DNA of 64,000 nucleotides. Source: Smallanthus sonchifolius. Lineage: Eukaryota; Streptophyta; Magnoliopsida; Asterales; Asteraceae. This document shows positions 23,150-33,218 of this stretch, in pieces. The notes beneath the pieces are model-generated. The model was not told the origin of the DNA. It made no database searches and was given only the letters and a program-made list of their open reading frames with translations. The position numbers were made by a program, and so were the translations under genes. Each line of letters opens with the position of its first letter. Position 1 is the stretch's first letter. The stretch is from assembly GCA_023525975.1 (NCBI GenBank), contig CM042021.1:107553501-107617500 (forward strand), given 5' to 3'.

Positions 23150-23830
23150 GCATTTGATTATGAAAACTTATTTAAGTCTTTTCATTTACCTTTTGATATT
23201 TCTGCTGAAGTTGTTGCTGTTCTCTATGAGTCATGTCAGGATGCACAACACAATGGATTTCTACCAAATGCAGTTTCAAATTCATCGATTCCATCTACTT
23301 CTGCTCTCGATCCTAATGTTGCTTCTTGTTCAGGTCCACAAGATTCAGAGAGTGAGGAGGATAATGCTATTTTTCAAGATTTTTCTGCTGATCCGTTGTT
23401 GGGTGATGATCTATTACCTTCGACACAGGCTCAGGGGGAGATTCCTACAAATTTAAACTCGGAAATTCCTATTAATCAAGTTTATTCTTATCAATCTGAC
23501 TCTACTCAAGTTGACGTGTTGCCGGTTCCAGAGGTTTCATCCATCAAGGAACTCAAAGATCATCCCGTGACGAATATAATTGGAAATTTACAGGATGGAG
23601 TGAAAACACGTTCTCTTGTTGACAATACTTGTTTGTATACATGCATTAAAGATTCTGGTGTTCTTGATGATTGCTCACATTCTTGCTTTATTTCACAGGT
23701 TGAACCCAAGAATGTTGAGATGGATTTAAATGACAACAATTGGATAGAAGCTAGCAGGAAGAACTTGCTCAATTTGACAAACTTAAGGTTTGGAATCTTG
23801 TTGATCTTCCGAAGGGTGCATATCCGATAG
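23150..23830 (+). pseudogene. Sire-1 pol linker between integrase and RT
   Basis: Same frame as the integrase. Ser/Asp/Glu-rich linker with a C-terminal block (IKELKDHPVTNIIGNL), typical of copia just before RT. The frame is lost near 23765 by a small indel, after which the RT frame takes over. Confidence 0.65.
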
Positions 23831-23841
23831 GTACAAAATGG

Positions 23842-24460
23842 GTGTTTAAATGTAAGAAAGACGATCGAGGTGTCGTGGTACGTAACAAGGCAAGATTAGT
23901 TGTCCAGGGCTTCAATCAACAAGAAGGAATTGATTACACCGAGGTTTATGCGCCGGTTGCGAGGCTCGAAGCTATAAGGCTACTTCTCGCTTTTGCTTCT
24001 TTTAAAGGTTTTAAGGTGTTTCAATTAGACGTCAGAAGTGCGTTTTTATATGGAAAGGTCGTTTTTATATGGAAAGGTCAAGGAGGAAGTCTATGTTTGT
24101 CAGCCGCCAGGGTTTGAAGATCCACTGAATCCGAATATGGTTTTCAAACTTGATAAGGCCCTCTATGGTCTTCATCAAGCTCCTCGTGCGTGGTATGAAA
24201 CATTATCCACACATCTTTTGGCAAATGACTTTGTTCGTGGAAAGATAGACTCGACCTTATTCATAAAGAAATCAGGGGGAGATTACCTACTGGTGCAGAT
24301 TTATGTGGACGATATTATTTTTGGCTCAACAAACGAAGGGTTATGTAAAGATTTTGAGGGTGTAATGAAGTCGAAGTTTGAAATGTCTGCTATGGGAGAG
24401 TTATCATTTTTCTTAGGTTTGCAAGTAAATCAAAAGGAAGATGGTTTCTTTATTCATTAG
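23842..24460 (+). pseudogene. pol: Sire-1 reverse transcriptase, broken by a 19-bp duplication
   Basis: First half (23842-24060) has ARLVVQGF, DYTEVYAPVARLEAIR and FQLDV with the first catalytic Asp. A 19-bp tandem duplication at 24042-24079 then shifts the frame. Second half (to 24460) has PPGFED, LYGLHQAPRAWY and YVDDIIFGS, the polymerase active site, then FFLGLQV. A TAG at 24458 ends it one codon before a conserved SKYV block. It copies element RNA into DNA. Confidence 0.9.
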
Positions 24461-25246
24461 TCCAAGTATGTCAAAGACATCTTGAGTCGGTTCAAGATGG
24501 AGGACTGTACCCCATATGATACTCCAATTCCGGTCAATCATAAGTTGAATTCTGACCCGGATGGAAAAGATGTGGATTGTCGACTTTACAGAGCTATGAT
24601 TGGATATCTCATGTACTTAACCACTTCAAGGCCAAATATAATGTTCGCCGTGTGCATCTGTTCCAGATTCCAGGCAAAGCCAAAAAAATCTCACTTAATT
24701 GCTGTGAAAAGAATCTTTCGATATTTGACTGGAAAACAACGTTTGGGGCTATGGTATCCTTATGGTTCTAACTTTGATTTCAATGCTTATACTGATTCTG
24801 ATTTTGGTGGTGGTTGTTTGGACAGGAAATCTACAACAGGTGGTTGCCAGTTCTTAGGAAATCGACTTGTGTCCTGGCAATGCAAAAAGCAAACCACAGT
24901 CTCCATTTCTACATGCGAAGCAGAATATATCGCTGCTGCGAGTTGTTGTTCACAGATCCTGTGGATACAACAGCAATTGAGAGATTACTGTTTGAATTTC
25001 ACAGGAACCCCTATGCTTATCGATAATAATTCTACTATGTCCATAACTAATAATCCTGTTAAACATAGTAAAACTAAGCACATCGAAATTCGATATCATT
25101 TTATTCGTGATTGTGCAGAGAAAAGGTTGATTGAGCTGGTCAAGGTACACACTGAAGATAATTTTGCTGATTTGTTTACCAAGGCATTTGATCATACCAG
25201 GTTTGAATTCCTAATTAAAATGATTGGTATGATCAATCCCGAATAA
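24461..25246 (+). pseudogene. pol: Sire-1 RT connection and RNase H
   Basis: Same frame as the RT second half. YVKDILSRF, PIPVNHKL and YRAMIGYLMYLTTSRPNI lead into the copia RNase H: YTDSDFGG (first Asp), STCEAEYIAA (Glu), DNNSTMSI (Asp) and KHSKTKHIEIRYHFIRD. It degrades the RNA strand during cDNA synthesis. The normal copia ending (DLFTKAFDHTRF) is present, so the C terminus is complete. Confidence 0.85.
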
Positions 25247-27510
25247 AATCTTTTCAAAATCAGAATTTCATGGAAATTTTTTTTAATTTCTTTTATTGCT
25301 TTATTACATTTCTGCATTTACATTTCAGTCAAAAAGTTTTTAATTTGATAAAAAGTCAAAACAAATTGAAAAATATAAAATTTGACATCATTTGAGGTTA
25401 GAGAAGAAATGATAGTACATCAGTGATTAGTTCATTTCACATGACCTTAGTAGACCTTTGATATATGATTGATTAAACTGAGTTGATTTGATCTAAATTT
25501 CAAAGTCTGCATAAATGAGAAATGATAGTGTTGTGAATGCTCTAATCTTGATAATTTGTTTTCAAATTTGTGTATGAGTTTTGAAACTTAAATTGTCAAT
25601 AGACTAAAAGCGTGTTGAAACTAATAGTAGTGTGAAAATTAAATATAATATGATTACATCTGTGATTTGAATCCATTATATGCATGTGTGTGTGTGTAAA
25701 AGATCATTATCAGATAAAGAATATATGGTTTTAAAGAATTTCATGAGACCAATATCGAATTATATCTTTAGCACAAATTTATTTCAGTTCACTTCACTGC
25801 CTATGCCCCGAAAAACATGCAAGGTGTTGTTGAACTAAGATATGCTTTCAAAATCTGTTGAAACATATTTTCGCCCTTGGATCAGTTAGATATATCATCT
25901 AGTCTGACTCCATTGAATTTTATCCAGATAATAGTTGGATCCTCATACCTGAATTTGTTGATTCTCACTATTCAGCCAATTCATTAGAATCTTCTGATTC
26001 TGAATCATCATGATTCTTATATCATTTGGGATCTGCTTCTATACTTGTGCTAAAAGAGATAATTTCATGTTGGAAATTGATCTAATCTTAACATAAACTG
26101 TATATATCTTGAAGATAATGCAATTTATATTTCTGTTTGGCATATACACGATGTTTTTCATCTAAATGGTACTAAATCACATGAATTTGGAGAATAAACG
26201 CTTATAGTTTCAAATCATATAATATTGACAAATTTAAGAATTCATGCTTTATATTTCAAATTCGGTATAAATAAAAGAGCATTTCATAACCTGATCTTAT
26301 TTACTTTGGAATTTATCGCGTATCATTTCAAATATTATTCAAATTGAATGAGTTTCAAAATGAAAAAGATGCAAAGTGCACAAGACTGAGTTGGATGGTT
26401 TCATATTATAGGTTACCCTTTGTTATTGCTAAAATGTGTGATAAATTAATTGGATACTGATATGATCTTCTTGCTCATGATGTTTATTCAAAAATATGTG
26501 ATTTCAGTTTATTCAGATAAAAAAATCCAAAAATATGTTTTTCCGTTTGTACAGATAAAATCCAAAAATATGTGATTCCTTTTGTATAGATAAAACTCAA
26601 AAAGATTTTGATTTTTATTTTTCATGAAAATTCTAAACTTTTATTAAAATTGTTCGGGATTGGATCGGATACATGATGCTGACGGAAGTTCAAGTCTTGA
26701 AAGGTTGAAGTTGGTAAAATTTTGTTCAAGGCAAAAGTGAATAGATATTATGTTCGCCTGTGTACAGTGAAGCGAACTTAATCTGTTTGTCTGTGGATAC
26801 TGAAGCGAACTTAGCATGTTCGCCGATGGCTTGTTAAGCGAACTTAACAAGTTCGCCTAAATAAGCGAACTTAATGTGTTTAAGGTTCTTGGCCAAGCGA
26901 ACTTGACAGTCATCGTCTTCATTTTTCAAGCGAACTTATCTGGAAAGTTTCTTCAAAATTTTTAATCTGCGTTGTTAGGGTTGTTTGTTGATTCTATCAT
27001 ATTCCAAATTGATTTGTGAACACATCTATGGTAATTTCACTGATTTTCATCCGTTCAATCGTGAGTATTTTGATGTTTTTCCTCTCGGTTTACTTCGTTA
27101 GCATAACAGATCGGTTTTTGACCTAATTTTGACTGGAAAAATAAAATTGATCATTCTAATTGGTTGCTAAGTGATAATCGACCGTTGTACATTGAGTATC
27201 TCATGGTTTTAACTCGATTTGACTGATTTTTAAAAAAAATTCAGTGTTTGGATTTGAATCGTCACAGGTTCAGGCGAACTTGTTCCAAGCGAACTTGTCC
27301 CAAGCGAACTTGTCCAGGCGAACTTAATAAGTTCGCCTCTTGCAACACTAAGCGAACTTATTAAGTTCGCCTAGAGGTCAGAGGGTATTTGGACTTGTGA
27401 ATTTTTAGTGTTAGAAATTTTTTTTGTTTTGTTAAAATTTTTTTTGTTTAAATTTTTTTTATTTGTGTTTGTTATTTTTACTAATGTGTTTGTTGTCCAA
27501 ATGTTTTCAG
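25247..27510 (+). other. Sire-1 non-coding spacer between pol and ORF2
   Basis: 2.2 kb, AT-rich, no ORF of family character. It holds three tandem 35-39-bp units (26490-26598), hairpins at 26805-26823, 26838-26856, 27317-27337 and 27352-27370, and several single GCGAACTT half-sites (26770-26940, 27273-27300). At its end a T-rich stretch, a branch-point-like TACTAAT (27479-27485) and TTTTCAG (27504-27510) directly abut the ORF2 ATG. GTGAGT near 27061 could be a donor. Confidence 0.7.
26490..26598 (+). repeat. Three tandem 35-39-bp units
   Basis: Units begin AAAAATATGT at 26490, 26529 and 26564 and contain CAGATAAAA-like text. Confidence 0.85.
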
Positions 27511-27513
27511 ATG
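27504..27513 (+). promoter_or_regulatory. Candidate splice acceptor abutting the ORF2 ATG
   Basis: TTTTCAG followed at once by ATG. Upstream is a pyrimidine-rich run and TACTAAT at 27479-27485, 25-31 nt away, a good plant branch-point position. Splicing onto this site would give an mRNA starting near ORF2, comparable to retroviral env expression. Donor not proven. Confidence 0.5.
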
Positions 27514-28530
27514 GCTCGACGTGTCGAATATAAACATAATCAGGTGGCATTGTTAGATCCTAACATGTCCGAGGCAGTCAATTTTCAAGGAATAATCGGA
27601 TTTCTAAATCGTTCGCGTCTCCATACTGCTTTATCTGCTGATCCTTATATCAGTTTGGTATACATACAGCAATTTTGGGATACAGTTCATCAGGATACGG
27701 ACGTAGAACCTCATGTTCTTCGTGCCACTTTCAATAATACTGAAATTGCCATATCTGAAGAAACAATTCGTGCTGCTCTTGATTTGGGTGGTAATGGTGA
27801 AGACCCATTGTCATATCCTGGCGCTCTTATTATGGGTTGTTTTCAAAGAATGGCTTATCGTGGGAGACAGAATGATACACAAGCACGTAAAGGTGGCTTA
27901 GTCAGTGAATGGAGGTATTTCATGCATGTGATTATTCAATGCATCTCTCCTCGTAAAGCTGGAACTGATGGTTTAAAGATGGCTCTTCAAACTGCAATGG
28001 CGGCTTTAACGTTGAATAATCGATTCAATTTTGCACTTTACTTCTATCGAAAGATGGTCATGCAGATTAATCCGGCTGAAGGTCAAGGATTTTTTATGTA
28101 TCCTCGCTTTATTCAAATGATTCTAAATCATCTTATTCCGGATCTTCCACAACATGCTATAAGATTAACTTTGACTCTAATGTCAAAGCGTATCTTTACT
28201 GATTGCTCGAAGGTGAAACAGCAGAATGCCGCATTGATACCGGTTAATACTCCTTTGTTTGGTCACTTAATCAATCCTGATTATGTTGCACCACCTAATG
28301 ACAACTGGTTTCATCCTGATGAAATTTCTCAAGCTCAAGGCTTAAATGTTCCACAACAACAACAGCAACCACAACAACAACAACAAATTCCACAGCAACC
28401 GATACAACAACAAGTTCCAGTTCAACAAGCTCAAGTTCCCGTACAACCACAAATTCCTATTCCTGAACAAGTTCCAATTCCACAAGCTGAGGTTGAAATA
28501 CCTATTCATGAACCGTTCAAGAGGAGGTAG
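27511..28530 (+). CDS. Sire-1 ORF2, N-terminal domain
   Basis: 339 aa from ATG. A globular domain of about 280 residues (FLNRSRLHTALS, YISLVYIQQFWDTV, ISEETIRAALDLGG, FYRKMVMQINP) is followed by a Gln/Pro repeat. The pattern FL..S.......Y...I.QFW.T...I.E..IR..L.L recalls proteins very common in Asteraceae annotations under unreliable names, and resembles the layout of plant retrotransposon proteins grouped as putative plant transposon protein. No membrane segment or signal peptide is visible, so a viral-type envelope role is not supported by this part. It ends by a frameshift: the frame of 28518 onward continues the protein. Confidence 0.65.
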   Translation: MARRVEYKHNQVALLDPNMSEAVNFQGIIGFLNRSRLHTALSADPYISLVYIQQFWDTVHQDTDVEPHVLRATFNNTEIAISEETIRAALDLGGNGEDPLSYPGALIMGCFQRMAYRGRQNDTQARKGGLVSEWRYFMHVIIQCISPRKAGTDGLKMALQTAMAALTLNNRFNFALYFYRKMVMQINPAEGQGFFMYPRFIQMILNHLIPDLPQHAIRLTLTLMSKRIFTDCSKVKQQNAALIPVNTPLFGHLINPDYVAPPNDNWFHPDEISQAQGLNVPQQQQQPQQQQQIPQQPIQQQVPVQQAQVPVQPQIPIPEQVPIPQAEVEIPIHEPFKRR

Positions 28531-29717
28531 TTCATGCACATGAACATGATTTAGGAATGAACATGGATGATTTCGTTGATGACGCTGTGAACTCGCCCAT
28601 TCATGAAGCTGAAGGGAATGTGGTGTCTGATGATGAATCTAGTTCAAGCTCAAGTGATACGATATTACCTGTTAATGAAAGAACTGACTCTGATGAATCT
28701 AGGGATTTTTCCTCAGATCATTATGAGTGATTAGCTGCTATTCCACTGGCTAATGCTGGAAAACGCATTAAATCTCAAGCCAGATGACCAAGAAGAAAGT
28801 CTGTTCGGGATCCTCCTTCCGGTTCAGTACTTGGAAAAAGATCCTTGGTTGATGAGAGTACTGAGTCTGATAGTGACTTTAATCCAGATCCAAAGACTCA
28901 AAAGTTAATGTCTGCTTCAATAGCTGCTGCTCAATCTTTGCAGGGAGTAGAGGAGGCTAATTTTGTTGCTTCCTTGATTATTACTCCTCCAAGATCTAAA
29001 GATACATCTCCGGTTATAACTCCTGTTCCTCCAATCATTACTCCTACTGCAAGTCCTTCGATTCCACAATCGTCAGCTGGTCCGTCAAAGCCTTCTGATT
29101 CTGAAAGGATTACTATCCTTGAATCTCAAGTGCTTACACTTCAAGCTCAGGTGGATACTTTTGTGTCTACTGATTCACAACGGCAGCTGGTGATTCAGAC
29201 TCAAGCTCAATAGATAGCTGACATGCAAGCATTGGTGTCTAAACTCGTTCAGCGTCTTGACGCTCAGTGGGTGTTGAGGATACACGATACATGTCACACA
29301 GAGTCTATTCAAAGATGTGATGATGAAGACAATGAACCTGCTGGAAATGTTGAGGGTGATCGTCAATACACTGACGCTAATCCTATATCAAAGGTTCAGG
29401 GGGAGTCGACATCACAATCACTTGAAGGAAACAAAGATACTTCTGGTGCTAATGAAGAAGAAATTCTATTATTGGAGTTCTTTGCAGATTCTGAAGAAGA
29501 AGAAGCTGAAAAGATTGCATGTCTTGATGACATTGATGATTTATTCAATGACGTGGATGATGAAGTGTTTGAAAATGAAATAGAAGAAGGAGAGATAGTA
29601 GAGATAGAGATAGAGAAAGATAAGGATAATGTTATTTATGAGGCTGTTATGGTCTTAAAGTGTCGTATAACTTCATCCAGGATGATGTTATTCCTGAATT
29701 CACTTATGAAGGAGTAA
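28518..29717 (+). pseudogene. Sire-1 ORF2, acidic and coiled-coil middle
   Basis: Continues ORF2 in another frame after the break near 28518. Contains acidic Ser/Asp/Glu runs, stops at about 28728 and 28783 (both TGA where CGA is likely), a basic KRIKSQ patch, a Pro/Thr-rich stretch with repeated ITP, and a heptad block (ERITILESQVLTLQAQVD, then MQALVSKLVQRLDAQ) interrupted by TAG near 29211. A second strongly acidic stretch (EEEEAEKIACLDDIDDLF) follows. Probably an extended oligomerisation and linker region; function unknown. Confidence 0.55.
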
Positions 29718-30628
29718 CAGATTCTATGGACTCTGTTGAAGACGTCACACTGCCTGAAGACACTGCTGATTCAAAGATGGATACTGATGATGAGAATATT
29801 CAATCCAATATAGATGCTGAAACTAAAACTACTCACACTGACTCTCTGAAGGTTAATGAAGAACCTGTGATGTATAGAAATACAGGGATGACAAGAGAAC
29901 AATGGAGAGAAGTTGTAAATAGTTGGATGAAGGTGCTACCCAAGTCTCCAGCACAACCTGCTTAGAAAGAGAAATATGTGAATAACGAGCGGTGTGTAGG
30001 AAGGATCATAAGTTGGTTCTATGATGGTGATACAAAATTATTTGTAATTAAAAGATCTGATGGTGTTCAATATTTAAAGTCAAGGATCAAATATTTCAAT
30101 ACCTTGCCAAGGTGTGAAATGAATGGTCTAGCTTCAAAGCCTCTTATTAATAGATCGAAGAATGGTTTGGCTGATGTGATAGCAAACTTGATCAGGAGAG
30201 AAGGTAGTTCAGGAAAGTATGAACGACTGAAACCACAAAAAGGAAAGAGAGTGAAGAACACAGATCAGAAGACTGGGAAGGTGACCTGGAGTTACAAGTA
30301 TAAACCAGTACGTGTTGTACACAAGATACCGTTGAAGAAGATTCCTCAAGACTTTCCTGGGAATATGAAATGGTGGTATGTCGATGTCAATACTGGTGAA
30401 GCAAGGATTGAAGATAAAGACAATAAGGTCATTGTATGTTTCTATGATGCAAAGAATCTTATAAATTTTTCAAAGAAAGATCAGAGGACGTTGCGAAAGA
30501 ATGAAATAATGTTCACTGATGAATGGAAAGAACAAGGATTACAGTACAAGAGAGTTTTGGAGATATGCAGAAGATATGGAGTGCATGCTGGCAGCAGACT
30601 ACCGGATAACTGGAAAAGTTCATCATGA
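29660..30628 (+). pseudogene. Sire-1 ORF2, C-terminal domain
   Basis: Third frame of ORF2, interrupted by TAG at 29963. From about 29990 a basic, folded-looking domain appears: FYDGDTKLFVIKRSDGVQYL, FNTLPRCEMNGLA, LADVIANLIRREG, GKYERLKPQKGKR, then KWWYVDVNTGEA and CRRYGVHAGSRLP. I recognise it as the usual partner of the N-terminal domain in elements of this type but know no activity. High Lys/Arg content would suit nucleic-acid binding. The stop at 30626 is 30 bp before the polypurine tract, so this is the true C terminus. Confidence 0.6.
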
Positions 30629-30658
30629 AGACTGAAGACTGCAGATCAAGCTATTGTC

Positions 30659-30669
30659 AAGGGGGAGTC
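30659..30669 (+). other. Sire-1 polypurine tract
   Basis: AAGGGGGAGTC directly before the 3' LTR; primes plus-strand DNA. Confidence 0.9.
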
Positions 30670-31159
30670 TGTTAGGACATAGTTTGTAATGACAAAAGCT
30701 TGTAATAGTTAGATCTTATGTCTTTATGTTTTTGTTATGTAAAAGTCACTAAGTGTTTATTCAAGTTTACCTAGAGGCGAACTTGTTAAGTTCGCCTGGT
30801 CTAACAGAGGCGAACTTAATAAGTTCGCTTAAGTCTATCTGAGGCGAACTTGTTAAGTTCGCTTAGTCTGTTAGAGGCGAACTTAATAAGTTCGCTTATA
30901 GCAGGTCAGACGACTATATATTTGTGTGTTTACAGAGTCAGTTAAGGTGATTTTGAGAGACAGAACAGAGAATTAACTAAGAATTATCTGATGGAGTCTG
31001 TAAACCAGTGTGATTTGGAATATAATTGAGAAGTTTATTTACGTGATTGTCTATATTGTCTCTTGTGCATATAAACGTTGATTCGTTGGATTCCGCACTT
31101 CGAGTTAACGTCACGTCTTATCACGAGATCGATCCGTAGAATCGCCATGGGGACCTACA
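30670..31159 (+). repeat. Sire-1 3' LTR (490 bp)
   Basis: Matches 17710-18188 with about ten base changes and an 11-bp insertion near 30970 (AATTAACTAAG-like duplication). Hairpin array at 30776-30896 is identical to that of the 5' LTR. Confidence 0.95.
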
Positions 31160-31513
31160 GGACAGATGTCCGAGTGCATCCTCATCCTCAAGGCCATGAA
31201 CTTGGGTGGCATGAGTGATCGTGCTCATGACATGTGACGGGATCTGCCATGTATTGGTGTTAGGAATGGCGGGGCATGTGATCGAAGATCTCGCCCCGCT
31301 AACCCCGTCGCTGGCCCTCTGGTGCACGGTACGTCTCGCTGGTGGGTCAGTGTCGCCCATGATAGGAAATGGAATTGAGCTAGTAGAACGTACTTGGTTT
31401 TGGCACAGCTGCTTCAAACGCTCCCGGAAGTCGCGGGTGCACACGTGAAGCTCTCGTTCGGGCTCTGAAAAAGCTGTAAAAGATGGTGATCCCTGCGAAC
31501 GAGTATGGTGCAT
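31160..31513 (-). pseudogene. Athila-A gag, N-terminal part
   Basis: Starts MHHTRSQG at 31513, 157 bp beyond the primer site, with no stop up to the Sire-1 insertion at 31160. It contains ELHVCTRDFRERLKQL and a Pro/Arg-rich stretch before GHLS. In sense it continues at 17709. The Met at 31666 upstream in the same frame starts a hydrophobic stretch in the leader; I prefer 31513 because Athila-B starts the same way. Confidence 0.65.
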
Positions 31514-31669
31514 AAACAGAAAGACACAAGATAAGAGAGAAAGAAAAGACTTAAAGATAGAAAGACTCGATCCTAAGTTCGACACACAAGACTCAAAAGA
31601 AAAAGAAAATAAAATAAACCAAAAATCAAACAAAGAACTAGTCAAAGTCAATATTGCTATGGCCAAGTG

Positions 31670-31687
31670 TCCCCGGCAACGGCGCCA
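31670..31687 (-). other. Athila-A primer-binding site
   Basis: Minus strand TGGCGCCGTTGCCGGGGA, the classical Athila-type primer site, six bases from the LTR edge. Confidence 0.95.
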
Positions 31688-31693
31688 AAAACT

Positions 31694-33213
31694 TGATGTA
31701 GTCTAGACGGTCTACATAAAAAATCTACTAAACCCAACCTAGACTCCAAAGTAATAAATGGAATACCTATGAACTAGACCGCACTGACAGACAAATGTAC
31801 CTATCGAGTGTAGCACAACTTAATGGTAAACCGGATTATCGAACCCTAGAGACACTGAATAACAAAACTAGACTATGACTCAGAATAAAGATTGATTTGG
31901 TTTGGGGGGTTGACTACACTAAGGATTATCACTAATAATGCAGAAAACTAAGGTCGACTCAAACTATCAAGACAAAGACAAAGGTGAAATCAGGAATGGG
32001 AAGAATACTACCTAAGTCGGAATCCTACTTGCAAAGTACAACTTCTATCGGTTCTGGAAACTATGATGGATCTGGGTTTCTAAGGATGACAACTAAAGAC
32101 TACCTAGTAGATCCCTAATCATTCTCAGGGTGTCTCCAACTAAGCTACCTAAAGATGTACTAAACTCACCAGATGGTCGGATCACCTCTCGGGTATTTCC
32201 AACAATGATGATGTACCCGAAAGATAGATCACCTTTCAGTCTCACTATCCACAACACATTGAAGATGCACGGGGTAATCTCAGGATGAGAACTATGACAT
32301 GAACTAGCAACAGCCACTAGACACCTAATACTAACGCCCACTCGGACTGTTAACACTCAGATTCCTAATGACAAAGATGAGACAACTAATTCTCACCTCT
32401 CGGGTATTGAACTAGGACACACACTCAATTCTAATAAGGGATTCCTATGGATTACTACGTCTAGCAGACCACTTAGGTCACAAGAAATACGCAAACAACC
32501 TAAACATGGATCTATTAATGAAAGACATTCAACAAGACAACATGAGGAACATTAATACACACAAAACTAGATTAAAGCATGCTATATCATCACAATTAAT
32601 ATCCAAAGATCGTTTACAAAATCAATTAACCATCAAACGAATCCAAAACCGGATAAAAATCTAAACTTTACGCATATTCATCAATTGACCCAAGCAGTAT
32701 AAGAGTTTTAGCCAAAGATCATGCTTAAACACATCAAAGCAGAAGTAAAAAGCAAGAACATGGTATCAAACAATCAAATGAAAGATAAAAATCAAAGCTT
32801 GAAACCTAGAAAGCTGAAATCAACGAACCTAGAAGCAAAGTCTTCAACTTTTTGCTTCTAATCCCTTCTCCAGCCTCAAAATCGCCTATGGACCTCTTCT
32901 CAGACGGCTAGAATAGAACACCTCGTATTATGGCCAAAATAGTCGAGTCCGGTTCTGATCTTCCTCGCGTACCGCGAAACATTCTTCTGGGCTTCTCACG
33001 TACCGCGAGAGACTGAAATTCAACATTTTTCACTTTATCCCTTGGACTTTCTTCTCTTGCTCGGTTTTTTCACGTATTTACTTGTATTCTTCTCGAGCTC
33101 CTGTAAACATACAATAGACTCAAATACAGACTTAAATGACTCAAAACAAAGATAAAACTAATCAAAAACGCACGAAGACAACGGAATAAAGATGTGTGCT
33201 TTACACTAGATCA
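31694..33213 (-). repeat. Athila-A 5' LTR (1,520 bp)
   Basis: TGATGTAGTCTAGACGG to CACTAGATCA. About 100 bp shorter than the 3' LTR through one deletion around 32935, where TATTATGGC is joined to CAAAATAGTC. Confidence 0.9.
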
Positions 33214-33218
33214 CTTGC

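Larger units (their letters stand above)
17710..31159 (+). mobile_element. Sire-1: complete but decayed Sirevirus-like Ty1/copia element
   Basis: 13.45 kb with LTRs 17710-18188 and 30670-31159, TSD GGACA (17705-17709, 31160-31164), Met-type primer site and a GGGGGAG polypurine tract. Order: gag, protease, integrase, RT, RNase H, a 2.2-kb non-coding spacer, then a large extra ORF (ORF2) before the 3' LTR. This order, the two-knuckle long gag and the extra ORF fit the Sirevirus/Maximus lineage, although the LTR is shorter than usual there. By eye the LTRs differ by about ten substitutions plus one 11-bp indel. At least seven stops or frameshifts disable it. Confidence 0.85.
5830..33213 (-). mobile_element. 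Athila-A: gag-protease-only Athila-type Ty3 element, hosting three insertions
   Basis: Complete boundaries: 3' LTR 5830-7450, 5' LTR 31694-33213, both TGATGTAGTC...ATCA on the plus strand, TSD CTTGC at 5825-5829 and 33214-33218, Athila primer site at 31670-31687. Removing the nested S2, S3 and Sire-1 leaves an interior of 7451-8439, 10932-11883, 15440-17709 and 31165-31693, about 4.7 kb. That interior encodes gag, a CCHC knuckle, an Athila-type protease and an acidic tail. I see no RT, RNase H or integrase motif in any frame of it, so it must rely on enzymes of another element. Confidence 0.85.

Noticed and set aside
26644..26850. 68-codon minus frame with repeated MLSSL
   Set aside because: Shadow of the repeated GCGAACTT motifs.
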